Below are positions 1 to 8,755 of a stretch of DNA of 64,000 bases, piece by piece. The notes under the pieces are model-generated. The model made no database searches and had not been told where the DNA came from. It worked only from the letters and a program-made list of their open reading frames with translations. The position numbers and the translations under genes are program-made. The DNA lies in the NCBI GenBank assembly GCA_905235135.1, contig CAJOKR010000039.1, positions 1 to 64,000 on the forward strand, written 5' to 3'. The first letter of the stretch is position 1. Each line of letters begins with the position of its first letter. The DNA is from an uncultured Bacteroidales bacterium (GTDB lineage Bacteria; Bacteroidota; Bacteroidia; Bacteroidales; WCHB1-69).

Positions 1-433
1 TGTCGCAAGTTGACCGAAACGGGGATTTTGGGTGTCATTTTCAGCGGATTTTTGTCTATAAGAAACTGTGAGTCAGGGAGAAATAATTAGAAGTCCCCAA
101 AAGAATTAATTTTGCGGCGTTGTTTGCTTATCTTGGTATTTAACGGACTTCGCACCAAGGTCGGCGGCAGCGCGAAGAAGTAAAAAATAGAAGTCCCCTA
201 TAGCATTTTAAAATTTCACAGTTTGGCGAGAAATTTGCCAACATAACCGACATATATCATATTTAGTATTATAAGTATATTATTCATTACCAACGTTTTA
301 TAACAAGTTTTGCGCCTAATGAGGCAAGATACAAACAATTGGCGAAGATAGTAATTTTTCGGTTTGAAAACACAAAAAAAATCACCATTGAAAGGCCGAA
401 ATCATGGTGAAGAAAAAAAAATTATCAACAGTG
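1..433. other. gene-free left edge of the window
   Basis: No coding region, RNA gene or recognisable element is supported here. The stretch is AT-rich. A short motif, AGAAGTCCCC, occurs twice (around 89-99 and 188-198). The left end may belong to a gene lying mostly outside the window, but no frame stays open long enough to say so. Confidence 0.4.
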
Positions 434-463
434 TTGTGCATATCCAAAAAAAGTGTATTTTTG
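434..463 (+). promoter_or_regulatory. promoter of tRNA-His
   Basis: TTGTG at 434-438 and TATTTTTG at 456-463 match the Bacteroidota primary sigma factor elements (-33 TTG, -7 TAnnTTTG) with normal spacing. The transcript would start about 15-20 bases before the tRNA. Confidence 0.75.
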
Positions 464-487
464 CCGCGTCTTATTAAGACACCAAAT

Positions 488-562
488 GGCGGTTGTAGCT
501 CAGTTGGTTAGAGTACCGGATTGTGGTTCCGTGGGTCGTCGGTTCGAATCCGACCTGCCGCC
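488..562 (+). tRNA. tRNA-His (anticodon GTG)
   Basis: The cloverleaf is visible: the extra G(-1) typical of tRNA-His at 488 pairs with C73, the D stem is GCTC/GAGT, the anticodon loop TTGTGGT carries anticodon GTG, and the T arm contains GGTTCGAATCC. The acceptor stem has one T-T mismatch and the anticodon stem one mismatch at its base. CCA is not encoded. A canonical promoter lies upstream and a terminator downstream. Confidence 0.93.
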
Positions 563-576
563 CGAAACAATGAAGG

Positions 577-609
577 ACAGCGATTTACGATGTAAGTCGC
601 TGTTTTTTT
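577..609 (+). terminator. intrinsic terminator of tRNA-His
   Basis: The inverted repeat ACAGCGA / TCGCTGT, extended by an inner TTTAC/GTAAG pairing, is followed by a run of seven T. It sits 15 bases after the tRNA. Confidence 0.8.
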
Positions 610-922
610 GTTTCAAGTATATCCCTATTCACAACCTCACTACTCCGCTCCCGCTGCGTCGCACATACTTCGCCCAAACATGTCTTTCGCCGACAGAAGA
701 GCGACAGAAGAGCGACAGAAGAGGCAATCAGCTACGGAAATAAACTTTACGAAAAAAAAAAAAAAAACGGATGTTGAGACAAAAACGCGCAAGTTCTGTC
801 CGACAATCTGCGCAAAACAGACAGAATTAGAAGGGCCATCATCCTCTTTATCCACACCAAACAAACCATAACAAACTATTAATCAACAAAATAACAATGT
901 CAAAAAAATATTCGGCAACCTG
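610..922. other. intergenic stretch with short tandem repeat
   Basis: No gene is supported between the tRNA terminator and the rplS promoter. Around 694-727 the unit ACAGAAGAGCG is repeated about three times in tandem, and 752-768 is a long A run. Short open frames here have no ribosome binding site, no promoter and low-complexity products. Confidence 0.5.
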
Positions 923-952
923 TTGTGGATATTCAAAAAAAGTGTATTTTTG
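923..952 (+). promoter_or_regulatory. promoter of rplS
   Basis: TTGTG at 923-927 and TATTTTTG at 945-952; almost the same as the tRNA-His promoter, with the same 17-base spacing. It leaves a leader of roughly 45 bases before the rplS ATG. Confidence 0.8.
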
Positions 953-1001
953 CAACCTCAAATTTTAGGAGTAAATAACAGAAGAATAAAACGATAGAGC
1001 A

Positions 1002-1355
1002 ATGAAAAACGAGTTGATTCAATACGTAGAGGATAACTTCATAACGACTCAAGAGTTTCCGAAGTTCAAAGCCGGTGACACCGTCAATGTTTCCTACAGA
1101 ATCGTCGAAGGTTCCAAGGAGCGTATCCAGAACTTCCAGGGCGTGGTGCTGCAAATCAAGGGCAGCGGCGTGAACAAGACCTTCACCGTGCGCAAAATCT
1201 CCGGCGGTATCGGCGTGGAGAGAGTCTTCCCCTTCACCACCCCGATGATCTCCGAGATTAAGGTTGTGAAACGCGGTGTCGTCCGCAGAGCAAGAATTTA
1301 CTATCTCCGTAATTTGACGGGTAAGAAAGCCCGTATTAAAGAGCGCAGAGGGTAA
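1002..1355 (+). CDS. rplS: 50S ribosomal protein L19
   Basis: L19 of the large ribosomal subunit sits at the 30S-50S interface. The 117-residue product has the family's usual length and shows the [20 protein letters not shown] and [10 protein letters not shown] segments, the [18 protein letters not shown] core and the basic tail [18 protein letters not shown]. It has its own promoter and is followed at 1387-1415 by an intrinsic terminator, so here it appears monocistronic rather than linked to trmD. The start is fixed by the conserved N terminus. Confidence 0.98.
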   Translation: MKNELIQYVEDNFITTQEFPKFKAGDTVNVSYRIVEGSKERIQNFQGVVLQIKGSGVNKTFTVRKISGGIGVERVFPFTTPMISEIKVVKRGVVRRARIYYLRNLTGKKARIKERRG

Positions 1356-1386
1356 TCATAATGTAAAGATTTTAATGGTTAATGAA

Positions 1387-1415
1387 AAAGGATGGCTTTT
1401 GTCATCCTTTTTTCG
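1387..1415 (+). terminator. intrinsic terminator of rplS
   Basis: AAGGATG and CATCCTT form a 7-bp stem with an 8-base loop, followed directly by a T run. Confidence 0.8.
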
Positions 1416-1469
1416 TCTATGGTATTCGAAATTTGTGTACCTTTGCACCCCGAAATTTAGACCGAAAAA

Positions 1470-2270
1470 ATGGCACTGATTCAAACAATGGAGGCGACGG
1501 GCGCGAAGCTCTTCAAGTACCGGGGACAGATCCCGGTGCTCATCTTTGCGCTTTCCCTGCCTATCCTGTTCTTCACCAACGACAAACTTTACGACAGCAT
1601 TAATTTCCACTGGGGTTGGGGCGGTCCCCTTTACACCGTCTGCACCATCGTGTCGTTGCTGTTGGTCTTCGCCGGCCTCGCCCTGCGCGCCTACACGGTA
1701 TGCACCACGCCCAAAGGCACCTCCGGCCGCAACACCGCCAAGCAGGTCGCCGACCATCTCAACACCAAGGGCATCTACTCCGTGGTGCGCCATCCACTCT
1801 ATCTCGCCAACTATCTCATTTGGGCCGGACTGCTCGTCTATACGATGAACATCTTCGCCTTCGTCACCGTCTCTCTTGTCTATTGGATTTATTATGAGCG
1901 CATTATGATGGCCGAAGAAGCCTTCCTCCGCTCCAAGTACGGCGACGAGTTCGAAGAGTGGGCGGCAAAAGTGCCAGCTTTCATCCCGAAATGGTCCCTC
2001 TACGAACCCGGAATGCTCCAGTTCTCTTGGAAGACGCTCATCCGCCGCGAATACGCCACCTTTATGTCGGTTCTCGTCTCCTATACCGTCCTCGACTACG
2101 CACTCTTTGAGCGGATTGTCATGCAAAACCTCGCACGTCCCGAGCTGGACGACCCTGCCGAACCTTGGTTCTTCCTCAACCTCACCATCGCATACGCCGT
2201 CATCGCCCTCCTTATCAAACTCATCAAACACAAAACCACCTGGCTCGACGCTACGCCTGACCGCGATTAA
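1470..2270 (+). CDS. membrane methyltransferase of the ICMT/PEMT type
   Basis: The 266-residue integral membrane protein belongs to the isoprenylcysteine carboxyl methyltransferase / phospholipid methyltransferase superfamily. About six hydrophobic segments are visible (near 20-36, 54-75, 110-124, 126-142, 193-212 and 235-254). The family signature is present: GIYSVVRHPLYLANYLIW (101-118, with RHP at 107-109), then YYERIMMAEE (141-150) and KYGDEFEEW (156-164), the AdoMet-pocket region. Members methylate lipids or prenyl-cysteine-like substrates; the actual substrate cannot be told. A TACCTTTG box at 1438-1445 lies 25 bases before the ATG. The C-terminal pair of membrane helices after residue 190 extends beyond the minimal family. 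Confidence 0.8.
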   Translation: MALIQTMEATGAKLFKYRGQIPVLIFALSLPILFFTNDKLYDSINFHWGWGGPLYTVCTIVSLLLVFAGLALRAYTVCTTPKGTSGRNTAKQVADHLNTKGIYSVVRHPLYLANYLIWAGLLVYTMNIFAFVTVSLVYWIYYERIMMAEEAFLRSKYGDEFEEWAAKVPAFIPKWSLYEPGMLQFSWKTLIRREYATFMSVLVSYTVLDYALFERIVMQNLARPELDDPAEPWFFLNLTIAYAVIALLIKLIKHKTTWLDATPDRD

Positions 2271-2313
2271 CAAATGAAAAACGTAGAAATGATGAATATA
2301 TAAAAAGGCTTCC

Positions 2314-2383
2314 TTAAGCAGCCTCGAAGAGGCAAAACGCACGAAGTGCAATTAACCCCACACAAGCGAAGCGCAGTGTGGGG
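2314..2383. repeat. dispersed 70-bp element, copy 1 (in front of mce)
   Basis: Contains GCAGCCTCGAAGAGGC, then CGCACGAAGTGC, then a hairpin built from CCCCACAC and GTGTGGGG. Closely related copies lie at 25869-25952, 32762-32833 and 45885-45960, with a partial one at 27855-27893. It ends 28 bases before the epimerase ATG. Confidence 0.85.
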
Positions 2384-2411
2384 CGTATCAAAACATAAAA
2401 AAAGTCAAAAT

Positions 2412-2816
2412 ATGAACATCACCCACATCGAACATCTCGGCATCGCCGTGAAAAGTCTGGAAACAGCCATCCCGTACTACGAGAACATCCTCGGGATGAA
2501 ATGCTACAACCTCGAAGAGGTCGCCGACCAAAAGGTGAAAACCGCCTTCTTCAAGGTGGGACAAACCAAGATCGAGCTCCTGGAGCCGACATCACCTGAG
2601 AGCACCATCGCCAAGTTCATCGAGAACAAGGGCGAGGGCATCCACCACATCGCTTTCGCAGTGCCCGACACCAACGAGGCCCTGCACGAACTGGAGGAAA
2701 AACAGGTCCGCCTCATCGACAAGTGCGCCCGCCCCGGCGCCGAAGGCCTCATGATCGGCTTCGCCCACCCGAAATCGACCTGCAGCGTCCTCACCGAATT
2801 CTGCTGCCCGAAATAA
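2412..2816 (+). CDS. mce: methylmalonyl-CoA epimerase
   Basis: Interconverts (R)- and (S)-methylmalonyl-CoA, linking methylmalonyl-CoA mutase to the propionate pathway in the cytoplasm. The 134-residue product is a single vicinal-oxygen-chelate protein with two beta-alpha-beta-beta-beta modules. Candidate metal ligands by family position are His8 (IEHLGIAV), Glu55 (KIELLEP), His78/79 (GIHHIAF) and Glu129 (LTEFC). A longer frame upstream would run into the dispersed repeat, so the ATG at 2412, which gives the canonical MNITHIEHLGIAV start, is chosen. Its partner enzyme, the mutase, lies 15 kb away on the other strand and is frameshifted. Confidence 0.95.
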   Translation: MNITHIEHLGIAVKSLETAIPYYENILGMKCYNLEEVADQKVKTAFFKVGQTKIELLEPTSPESTIAKFIENKGEGIHHIAFAVPDTNEALHELEEKQVRLIDKCARPGAEGLMIGFAHPKSTCSVLTEFCCPK

Positions 2817-2897
2817 GACTAAAGACTTGAGACTTAAGACTTAAGACGTAGATTGTAATTACCCCAAAAGTCTAACGTCCTAAGTCTCAAGTCTAAA
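2817..2897. repeat. GACTTGAGACTTAAG-type repeat forming a long hairpin
   Basis: Direct repeats of GACTTGAGACTTAAGACTT on the left face a reverse-complement arm (CCTAAGTCTCAAGTCT) on the right, giving an imperfect hairpin of about 80 bases between two genes. The same repeat words recur at 25811-25850, 27781-27820 and 36562-36608. Confidence 0.6.
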
Positions 2898-2907
2898 ATT
2901 CAACAAC

Positions 2908-3804
2908 ATGTTAAACGACAACAATTTCTGGAAGATCCACCTCAAGTGGGGAATCATCGCGGGGATTATGCTGGCGGGCATCGAGATTCTGAAGATGTTC
3001 GCCCGCAAAGTCGATTACCAGTCGGCGCAACTGCTTGACCTGGCCATGATTGTCGGCTTCATCCTCGTGCTTCACTATGGGGTGAAGGAGTTCAAGGAGG
3101 TCTATCCCGAACGGCTCTCGTTCGCGAAAGCCTACTTTAGCTGCATCGTGATTTCCCTCGTCGGCGCCGCCATCCTCTTTGGCTACGACCTGCTGCACTA
3201 TTCCTTCATCGAAAAGGACGGCTTGGAAAAAAAGTACGTCATCGCGCTGGAAAAGTACAAGCAAAACCTCGCCAAAGACACTCTGAAGAATGCTGAGCTG
3301 ATGGCTTACACCGATGCCGCCGTACAGCTGATGCAAGCGCAAAAGGACAGTTTGCTGACCCGCGAATCGCTGAACGACACCCTGTGCAACGAAATCTCCA
3401 GCGGCACCCTCATCATCCAGAATTTCTACACCGGCAAACTGCGCTCCAAGCCCGAAGCCGACAAGGAGCAGTACCAGCTCGGCAACTTCACGCCCTACGC
3501 CAAACGGGTGCTGATGGAGACGATGACCAGCTACATCGAGCAGAACGACGGAAAAGCCTCCACCCCATTCGTCCAAAGCCTTGTGCAGAAGACCAATGAA
3601 GAGCTTCCAAGCATCGACCCGCTTGAGAAACGCTACGAGGAGAACAAGTCCCACGTGCCCCGCTACGACAAAAACGGGCAGTACGCCGCCGTCAGCGCGA
3701 TGATGTACCTGCTCTACGGAATGTTCTTCGGCCTCTTCGTTGCCATGTTCCACTACAAATCGAAGAACCCCATCGAGGCCGCCGCCGACACCCCCGAACA
3801 ATAA
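2908..3804 (+). CDS. DUF4199 family membrane protein
   Basis: A 298-residue inner-membrane protein common in Bacteroidota, function unknown. Three hydrophobic segments lie in the N-terminal third (about 12-30, 40-56, 72-93), followed by a roughly 170-residue charged soluble region and a last membrane segment near 266-284. The order is that of the DUF4199 family. It lies between the epimerase and a family 2 glycosyltransferase on the same strand, and DUF4199 genes often sit beside glycosyltransferases of that type, so a role in envelope lipid or sugar handling is an inference. Confidence 0.75.
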   Translation: MLNDNNFWKIHLKWGIIAGIMLAGIEILKMFARKVDYQSAQLLDLAMIVGFILVLHYGVKEFKEVYPERLSFAKAYFSCIVISLVGAAILFGYDLLHYSFIEKDGLEKKYVIALEKYKQNLAKDTLKNAELMAYTDAAVQLMQAQKDSLLTRESLNDTLCNEISSGTLIIQNFYTGKLRSKPEADKEQYQLGNFTPYAKRVLMETMTSYIEQNDGKASTPFVQSLVQKTNEELPSIDPLEKRYEENKSHVPRYDKNGQYAAVSAMMYLLYGMFFGLFVAMFHYKSKNPIEAAADTPEQ

Positions 3805-3896
3805 CCGTATAACCATATAACCGAGTAACCGTGTAACCGAGTAACCGAGTAACCGTGTAACCCATAAACCTTAAACCCTCAACCTTAAACCACAAG
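3805..3896. repeat. simple-sequence tract GTAACCGAGTAACC / AAACCTTAAACC
   Basis: Imperfect tandem units of GTAACC(GA/GT) at 3805-3862 pass into CTTAAACCCTCAACCTTAAACC up to the next start codon. The second half belongs to the telomere-like repeat family seen at 36609-36751 and 38696-38812. Confidence 0.7.
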
Positions 3897-4853
3897 ATGG
3901 ATATATCTGTAATAGTACCGTTGTTAAACGAAGCCGAATCGCTTCCCGAACTGGCCGCGTGGATTGAGCGCGTGATGGCCGAGCACAATTTCACCTACGA
4001 GATCATCATGGTCGATGACGGCTCCACCGACGGATCGTGGTCGGTAATCCAAGAACTTCACGCCCAGAATCCCGCCGTGAAGGGTATCAAGTTCCGCCGC
4101 AACTACGGCAAATCGGCCGCCCTGAACACCGCCTTCGAAGCTTGCCAAGGCGATGTGGTCATCACCATGGACGCCGACCTGCAGGACAGCCCTGACGAGA
4201 TTCCCGAACTCTACCGTATGATCACGGAAGACGACTACGACCTCGTATCTGGCTGGAAAAAAGTCCGTTACGACTCAAAACTCACTAAGAACATCCCGTC
4301 GAAGTTCTTCAACTGGACCACCCGCCGGAAATCGGGCATCCAGCTTCACGACTTCAACTGCGGACTCAAAGCATACAAAAAGGACGTGGTGAAGTCCATC
4401 GAGGTCTATAGCGAGATGCACCGTTACATCCCTGTCCTCGCTAAATGGGCGGGTTTCACCAAAATCGGCGAGAAGGTGGTCATCCATCAGAAACGCAAAC
4501 ACGGGGTTTCCAAGTTCGGCTGGGACCGCTTCATCAACGGCTACCTCGACCTGCTGACCGTCAACTTCATGTCGAAATTCGGCAAGAAACCGATGCACTT
4601 CTTCGGCAGCTTAGGCAGCCTTTCCTTCCTCATCGGTATTATCATCACCATCGTGCTGATTGCGCAGAAGCTGTACCGTTTGCACCATGCTGTGCCCGGC
4701 TTCCGTCAGGTCACCGAGCAACCGCTCTTCTACCTCGCGCTCCTCGCCATGGTCTTCGGCCTCATGCTTTTCCTCGCGGGCTACCTCGCGGAACTCATTG
4801 TCCGTAATGGTGCCGACCGCAACAAATATCTGATTGCCGACCGAATTGAATAA
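3897..4853 (+). CDS. family 2 glycosyltransferase, polyprenyl-phosphate type
   Basis: A 318-residue GT-A fold transferase with C-terminal membrane anchors, of the dolichol/undecaprenyl-phosphate sugar synthase type (DPM1/GtrB/ArnC-like). The nucleotide-sugar site is seen as VDDGSTDGS (39-47) and the metal-binding DADLQD (92-97). A QxxRW-like processivity motif is absent, as in this subgroup. Two membrane helices occupy about 236-258 and 280-304. Such enzymes load a sugar onto a lipid carrier on the cytoplasmic face for later envelope glycosylation. The donor sugar cannot be predicted. Confidence 0.88.
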   Translation: MDISVIVPLLNEAESLPELAAWIERVMAEHNFTYEIIMVDDGSTDGSWSVIQELHAQNPAVKGIKFRRNYGKSAALNTAFEACQGDVVITMDADLQDSPDEIPELYRMITEDDYDLVSGWKKVRYDSKLTKNIPSKFFNWTTRRKSGIQLHDFNCGLKAYKKDVVKSIEVYSEMHRYIPVLAKWAGFTKIGEKVVIHQKRKHGVSKFGWDRFINGYLDLLTVNFMSKFGKKPMHFFGSLGSLSFLIGIIITIVLIAQKLYRLHHAVPGFRQVTEQPLFYLALLAMVFGLMLFLAGYLAELIVRNGADRNKYLIADRIE

Positions 4854-4860
4854 CCCTTTG

Positions 4861-4915
4861 AAGAGACGCGCCATGGCACGTCTCTACGATAGACGCAATG
4901 CATTGCGTCTCTACA
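4861..4915. repeat. two adjacent GTAGAGACG-family palindromes
   Basis: 4861-4888 reads GAAGAGACGCGCCATGGC then its mirror ending CGTCTCTAC; 4889-4915 is a second unit with core GCAATGCATTGC. They lie directly after the glycosyltransferase stop and may act as a terminator. Other family members are listed separately. Confidence 0.8.
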
Positions 4916-4948
4916 ATTGACACAGATCCGACCACATAAACATTGATT

Positions 4949-5686
4949 ATGAACACACTCAATATCAGAACATTGGCGACCGCTATCCTTTGTAGCATCG
5001 CCATTTTTGCAATAGCCCAGCCGCCCGTCAAGGATTGCGGTCCCGTGACCGACATCGACGGGAACGTGTATCAGACCGTGGTGATGGGCGACGAATGCTG
5101 GCTGCGGGAAAACCTGCGGACAACACATTATGCTGATGGCAAGGCCATTACCCCAACACCCGCCATACCGAACGCCGACTCATCACTGATAGCCACCTAC
5201 GGACGACTCTACACATGGTTTTCCGTTCTTAACGGAGCAGAACCGACGGAGGAGACCGACGGTCGCGTGCAAGGTCCCTGCCCCGATGGATGGCACGTGC
5301 CCTCGAACTTCGAGTGGATGGGTATAGAAGACTATGTGGGCTACAAGGACTACTACCGCTGCGGCACTGACGTGAACAACGTGGCCAAAGCAATGTCTTC
5401 CACCAACGGATGGCAATTCGACTTCCTGACACAAGGAGCCGGCTGCTGCGTTATTGAAAACGTCGCAACAAACAATAGCACAGGATTTTCCGTACTTCCC
5501 GCAGGCAGCGTATGGAATGGGGAAGCGGAGGGCTTTGGCACCAACACGGGCTTTTGGACCTGCTCCGACGGCAGTCCCGACACCTCTCCTATTCATCGTT
5601 TTTACTACACCAACGCAACGGTAGAAATCAACTGCACCCCAAAAGAGGCGTTCTACTCGGTCAGGTGCGTCAAGAACAAAGACTAA
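4949..5686 (+). CDS. exported FISUMP-domain protein
   Basis: A 245-residue secreted protein of the Fibrobacter succinogenes major paralogous (FISUMP) domain family. A signal peptide ends after the hydrophobic AILCSIAIFAIAQ stretch. The domain shows TDIDGNVYQTVVMGDECWL, ENLRTTHYADG, YGRLYTW, CPDGWHVPS, STGFSVLPAG and a closing YSVRCVKN, the family's typical order. An ATG at 4949 is preferred to the in-frame TTG six bases upstream. The gene converges with the T9SS plug gene, overlapping it by 4 bases. Cell-surface role unknown; a second, broken FISUMP gene lies at 40828-42359. Confidence 0.85.
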   Translation: MNTLNIRTLATAILCSIAIFAIAQPPVKDCGPVTDIDGNVYQTVVMGDECWLRENLRTTHYADGKAITPTPAIPNADSSLIATYGRLYTWFSVLNGAEPTEETDGRVQGPCPDGWHVPSNFEWMGIEDYVGYKDYYRCGTDVNNVAKAMSSTNGWQFDFLTQGAGCCVIENVATNNSTGFSVLPAGSVWNGEAEGFGTNTGFWTCSDGSPDTSPIHRFYYTNATVEINCTPKEAFYSVRCVKNKD

Positions 5687-6955
5687 TGTTCCCTGTCAAC
5701 AATTGAGCAGGACTGGAAACCGATGAGCTGATCGTAGGAGGAACCCTCCTCCTGGTAATACACGTAAATATTGTATATATTACTAGTTTCGTAATGAGAT
5801 CCCTCGACATACGTGGCATCAATCGTGCTGCTACCATACGGGAGATAGACATACTGGTAATTATACGCACCCTGCTTTAGCAAAAGTTCCGTTTCCCAGA
5901 AGTCAAACTCCTTGTTATAATGCAACTTAGCATCCTCTTGAAGTTGCCAGTCGGTCAGTTCGCCAAACACATACACATCACCTTCATTATACGGAGTATT
6001 GCTCTTCAAGGTAAAATGGGTAAACACGTAATCCTCTGAATACTCGTTAACTAGGTCGCGGTTACGATAGTAGCAGTGGCCGTTCATGTTGCCACGGCTC
6101 TCGTATGCGGAAAACGGGCGCGCATCGTCCTGCAACACGTATGCGTGATTGTGACGATTGACGAAAGAAATACCCACAATGCGGTCGGCGTTAGAACGCA
6201 GCGTGGTGATGTCGAAAGTACGGAACTCCGAACTACCAGGGAAAGAGTTGGTACCGTCCAAGTAATTGAAATTCAACTCAGAACCGACGCCCGAATGGTA
6301 GATCAGCCCCATCTTGGCATTGTCCCAACGGCCGTTCTGCTGGATAGTGGCGCGAACCGACATTTGAGGGTTGCGGATCCGATAAGCACCCGTAAAGACC
6401 GTGAAATCAACATCTTGATGGGTAAATTTATTATTCACGTCGAAGGCAGAGTGAACATCGCAAACTATCTTGACAGGCACCGGTTCAACAACCATGAAAC
6501 GTCGGGTCAAAATCGGATTATCCGGAGTGTCATCATAAACAAACAGAATATAATTTCCTGATTTAGTGAACGATATATTCTAAAACAGCCTCATAATGCA
6601 TATAGGGCTCTATCGTGTTGAAGGAATGTTCATACTTCGTGATGTCCTCCTCCATGAATCCCTCAATATACTCGATCGGATTGAGCTGCGAAAGCTGCCA
6701 GTCGTGGGTGCAGTGGATGAAGGTGTATTTCAAGTGCCGGACATCAACATTCAGGTCATCGAAGGAAATCTGGAACCATGTTTCGCCCAAAACCCCGACA
6801 GGATCGGCAAGCTGGTCGTCACCAGCAGTGAGCTTTATGCTGGCGATGCCATCTGTATAAGTTTTGTTATCTAACTGGATATCATACTGTTGTGCGTTCA
6901 TAAAACCTACAACAGTAAATAAAAACAGACCCACTAAAACGATATTTTTCTTCAT
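5683..6955 (-). pseudogene. T9SS plug protein (DUF5103), frameshifted
   Basis: The DUF5103 family is the plug protein that closes the SprA translocon of the type IX secretion system. The N-terminal part (6955 to about 6563) has a signal peptide (VGLFLFTVVGFMNAQ) and ends at a stop after LEYIVH; the reading continues one frame over with FTKSGNYILFVYDDTPDNP and runs to the normal C terminus. The shift lies near 6548-6567 and is best explained by a loss of two bases (or gain of one). A TATCTTTG box (6981-6988, minus strand) precedes the gene. Either a true null allele or a sequence error; the rest of the frame is intact, which favours recent origin or error. Confidence 0.75.
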
Positions 6956-6980
6956 AACACATCATTCTTTAATACGACTG

Positions 6981-6988
6981 CAAAGATA
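6981..6988 (-). promoter_or_regulatory. -7 box of the T9SS plug gene
   Basis: Minus-strand TATCTTTG about 25 bases before the ATG of the plug gene; no convincing TTG at -33. Confidence 0.55.
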
Positions 6989-7056
6989 CTTTTTTTGAGA
7001 AAAGTGCGTGCATCGTAAAAAAATTCAGAAAATGAACGGCGTATTCAAAAAAATTA

Positions 7057-7064
7057 TATTTTTG
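7057..7064 (+). promoter_or_regulatory. -7 box of the ECF sigma factor gene
   Basis: TATTTTTG preceded by an A-rich spacer, about 110 bases upstream of the sigma factor ATG. Confidence 0.55.
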
Positions 7065-7176
7065 CAGCTCAATTAAAAACAATCAAGGCATTATAAGTTA
7101 AACTTAAAAAGGAACCGGCTATCGAAAAGACATCTACTTTCTGAATTTAGTACAAACCTTAAGAAAGGAGCATATC

Positions 7177-7755
7177 ATGAATTGGAATGCCTTGTCCGAT
7201 AACGAGTTGATAGCGCGTTATCAAGCTGGTGAAGAAATGGCTTTAAAAACCATCATCCTCCGTTACCAACGGCGGCTGTTCTCCTATCTCATTGTGTCCG
7301 TCCGGAACAAGGAGCTGGCCGAGGACATCTTTCAAGACACTTTTATCAAAGTCATCAATACCATACGGTCCGGAAATTATCACGAAGAGGGTAAGTTCTT
7401 CCAGTGGATCATGCGGATTGCCAATAATCTGAAAATCGACTATTACCGCAGGCTGCAGCACATGCCCACGGTGGATGGCGGCGAAGACTTTGACATTTTC
7501 ACCATCATCGGGTCGAGGGACGAGTCGGTGGAAGAGAAGATGATCCGCGAGCAAACATACTCCGATCTCAACCACTACGTGGAGTACCTGCCCGAAGAAC
7601 AGAAGGAGGTGCTGAAGCTGCGCATTTATAACGACTACAGCTTCAAGGAGATTGCTGAGATGACCAACGTCAGCATCAACACCGCCCTTGGACGTATGCG
7701 CTACGCCCTCATCAACCTGCGCAAAATCATGGCCAAGAATCAGGTCGTTTTGTAG
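7177..7755 (+). CDS. ECF-type RNA polymerase sigma factor
   Basis: A 192-residue sigma-70 family protein of the extracytoplasmic-function type. Region 2 covers about 22-95 (LIVSVRNKELAEDIFQDTF is region 2.1/2.2, then FFQWIMRIANNLKIDYYRR, region 2.4), and region 4 about 128-186 (LPEEQKEVLKLRIYNDYSFKEIAE then the helix-turn-helix MTNVSINTALGRMRYAL). An AAGAAAGGAG ribosome binding site lies six bases before the ATG, unusually good for this genome. No anti-sigma factor gene is adjacent; instead two exported proteins follow after a long leader. Confidence 0.92.
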   Translation: MNWNALSDNELIARYQAGEEMALKTIILRYQRRLFSYLIVSVRNKELAEDIFQDTFIKVINTIRSGNYHEEGKFFQWIMRIANNLKIDYYRRLQHMPTVDGGEDFDIFTIIGSRDESVEEKMIREQTYSDLNHYVEYLPEEQKEVLKLRIYNDYSFKEIAEMTNVSINTALGRMRYALINLRKIMAKNQVVL

Positions 7756-7816
7756 GACCCTCCGATTCGGTTTTTGCAGCCGAACCCCAAAAATCTGCGA
7801 AATCTGGACTCAAAAA

Positions 7817-7842
7817 TTAACTAATCGAGGTCGATTAGTTAA
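7817..7842. promoter_or_regulatory. perfect 12-bp-arm palindrome after the sigma factor gene
   Basis: TTAACTAATCGA, two bases, then TCGATTAGTTAA. No T run follows, so it is a poor intrinsic terminator; it may be an operator or an RNA hairpin. It lies 75 bases after the sigma factor stop and 80 bases before the next promoter. Confidence 0.5.
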
Positions 7843-7895
7843 CGGCTTTTATGCAACTCACTGAAACACAGCGAGAAAAAAAATTTTCAAAACTC

Positions 7896-7926
7896 TTGAC
7901 AAACGCTTTCCGATGTATTATCTTTG
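7896..7926 (+). promoter_or_regulatory. promoter with long leader before the exported pair
   Basis: TTGAC at 7896-7900 and TATCTTTG at 7919-7926. Transcription would give a leader of about 235 bases before the ATG at 8166, with an AAGGG/CCCTT hairpin (7939-7955) near its 5' end and an extremely A-rich stretch (8098-8165) before the start codon. Confidence 0.65.
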
Positions 7927-8165
7927 CCATGTTCAAAAAAGGGTTGGCGACCCTTGCTGATCAAAGCTGTGAAAACAGTTATTGTTAAACCAAAATAGAA
8001 GACTCGCCGCAACGATAAAACAAAACCTTAATCCACCTATGTGAGAACAAAGTCGATTAACGTAAGCAGGAAACTGCCGCCTCCGCGAAAAGAAGGCAAC
8101 CAAACAAAAATAAACAAAAACAAACAAATTAAACAAAATTACTAACTTAAAAAAACAAAAGAACT

Positions 8166-8729
8166 ATGAAAAAATTATTATTATTCATCGGATTAACTGT
8201 TTTCACGTTCAGCGCATTTGCTGAAAAGGTCCCTGCGGTTGTTGTAACCAAGAGCAACGGCGGCTGGACAGCCATCCTCAACTTGTACAACTATGTCTCC
8301 TACACGCCAGCGGACCTCAGTCCTACCGGCGTCGGCCAGTTGGAGTGCTCGGGTGGCGGCTTCACCGCATGTAGGGTGCCGAATTGCACACACCTGACGG
8401 TCAATAACGGCACTGCAGTCTCAACCGTCTCAGAATCCAGCAAGGTGAATGCTCTGCAAGCGGCCATCAACAACGTCATCATCCAGTATGAGGCGGCCCA
8501 GGAGCAGAACATGGATTCCGCCGTAAAGCCGAACGCAGGCAAAGGAGCCTCTATTCCAAGCGTTTACACAAAGACCATTGCCTTCGCCAACAATTCCGGA
8601 ACTTCGAAAGCGAACAAAACGGAGACCTATGTGGTGCGTGGGGTGGTGACGGCCAGCGATGCGAACTCCTCCACAATGAAAATCTACATCGAAAAGACGA
8701 ACCTTCTCCCCTCTGTAAGCAGTAATTAA
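8166..8729 (+). CDS. small exported protein of unknown function
   Basis: A 187-residue product with a clear signal peptide (MKKLLLFIGLTVFTFSAFAEK). I do not recognise the family. The mature part is rich in Ser, Thr and Asn and has three cysteines close together (ECSGGGFTACRVPNC). It is preceded by a 235-base leader and followed 26 bases later by a larger exported protein with a thioredoxin-like end, which suggests co-expression. The cysteine cluster makes a disulfide-exchange relation between the two conceivable, but that is inference. Confidence 0.6.
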   Translation: MKKLLLFIGLTVFTFSAFAEKVPAVVVTKSNGGWTAILNLYNYVSYTPADLSPTGVGQLECSGGGFTACRVPNCTHLTVNNGTAVSTVSESSKVNALQAAINNVIIQYEAAQEQNMDSAVKPNAGKGASIPSVYTKTIAFANNSGTSKANKTETYVVRGVVTASDANSSTMKIYIEKTNLLPSVSSN

Positions 8730-8755
8730 TTCCACACTTCCAAAACCGAGCCCTA

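Noticed and set aside
1356..2351. 331-residue frame antisense to the membrane methyltransferase
   Set aside because: Mirrors the codon bias of a well-supported gene; no family resemblance.
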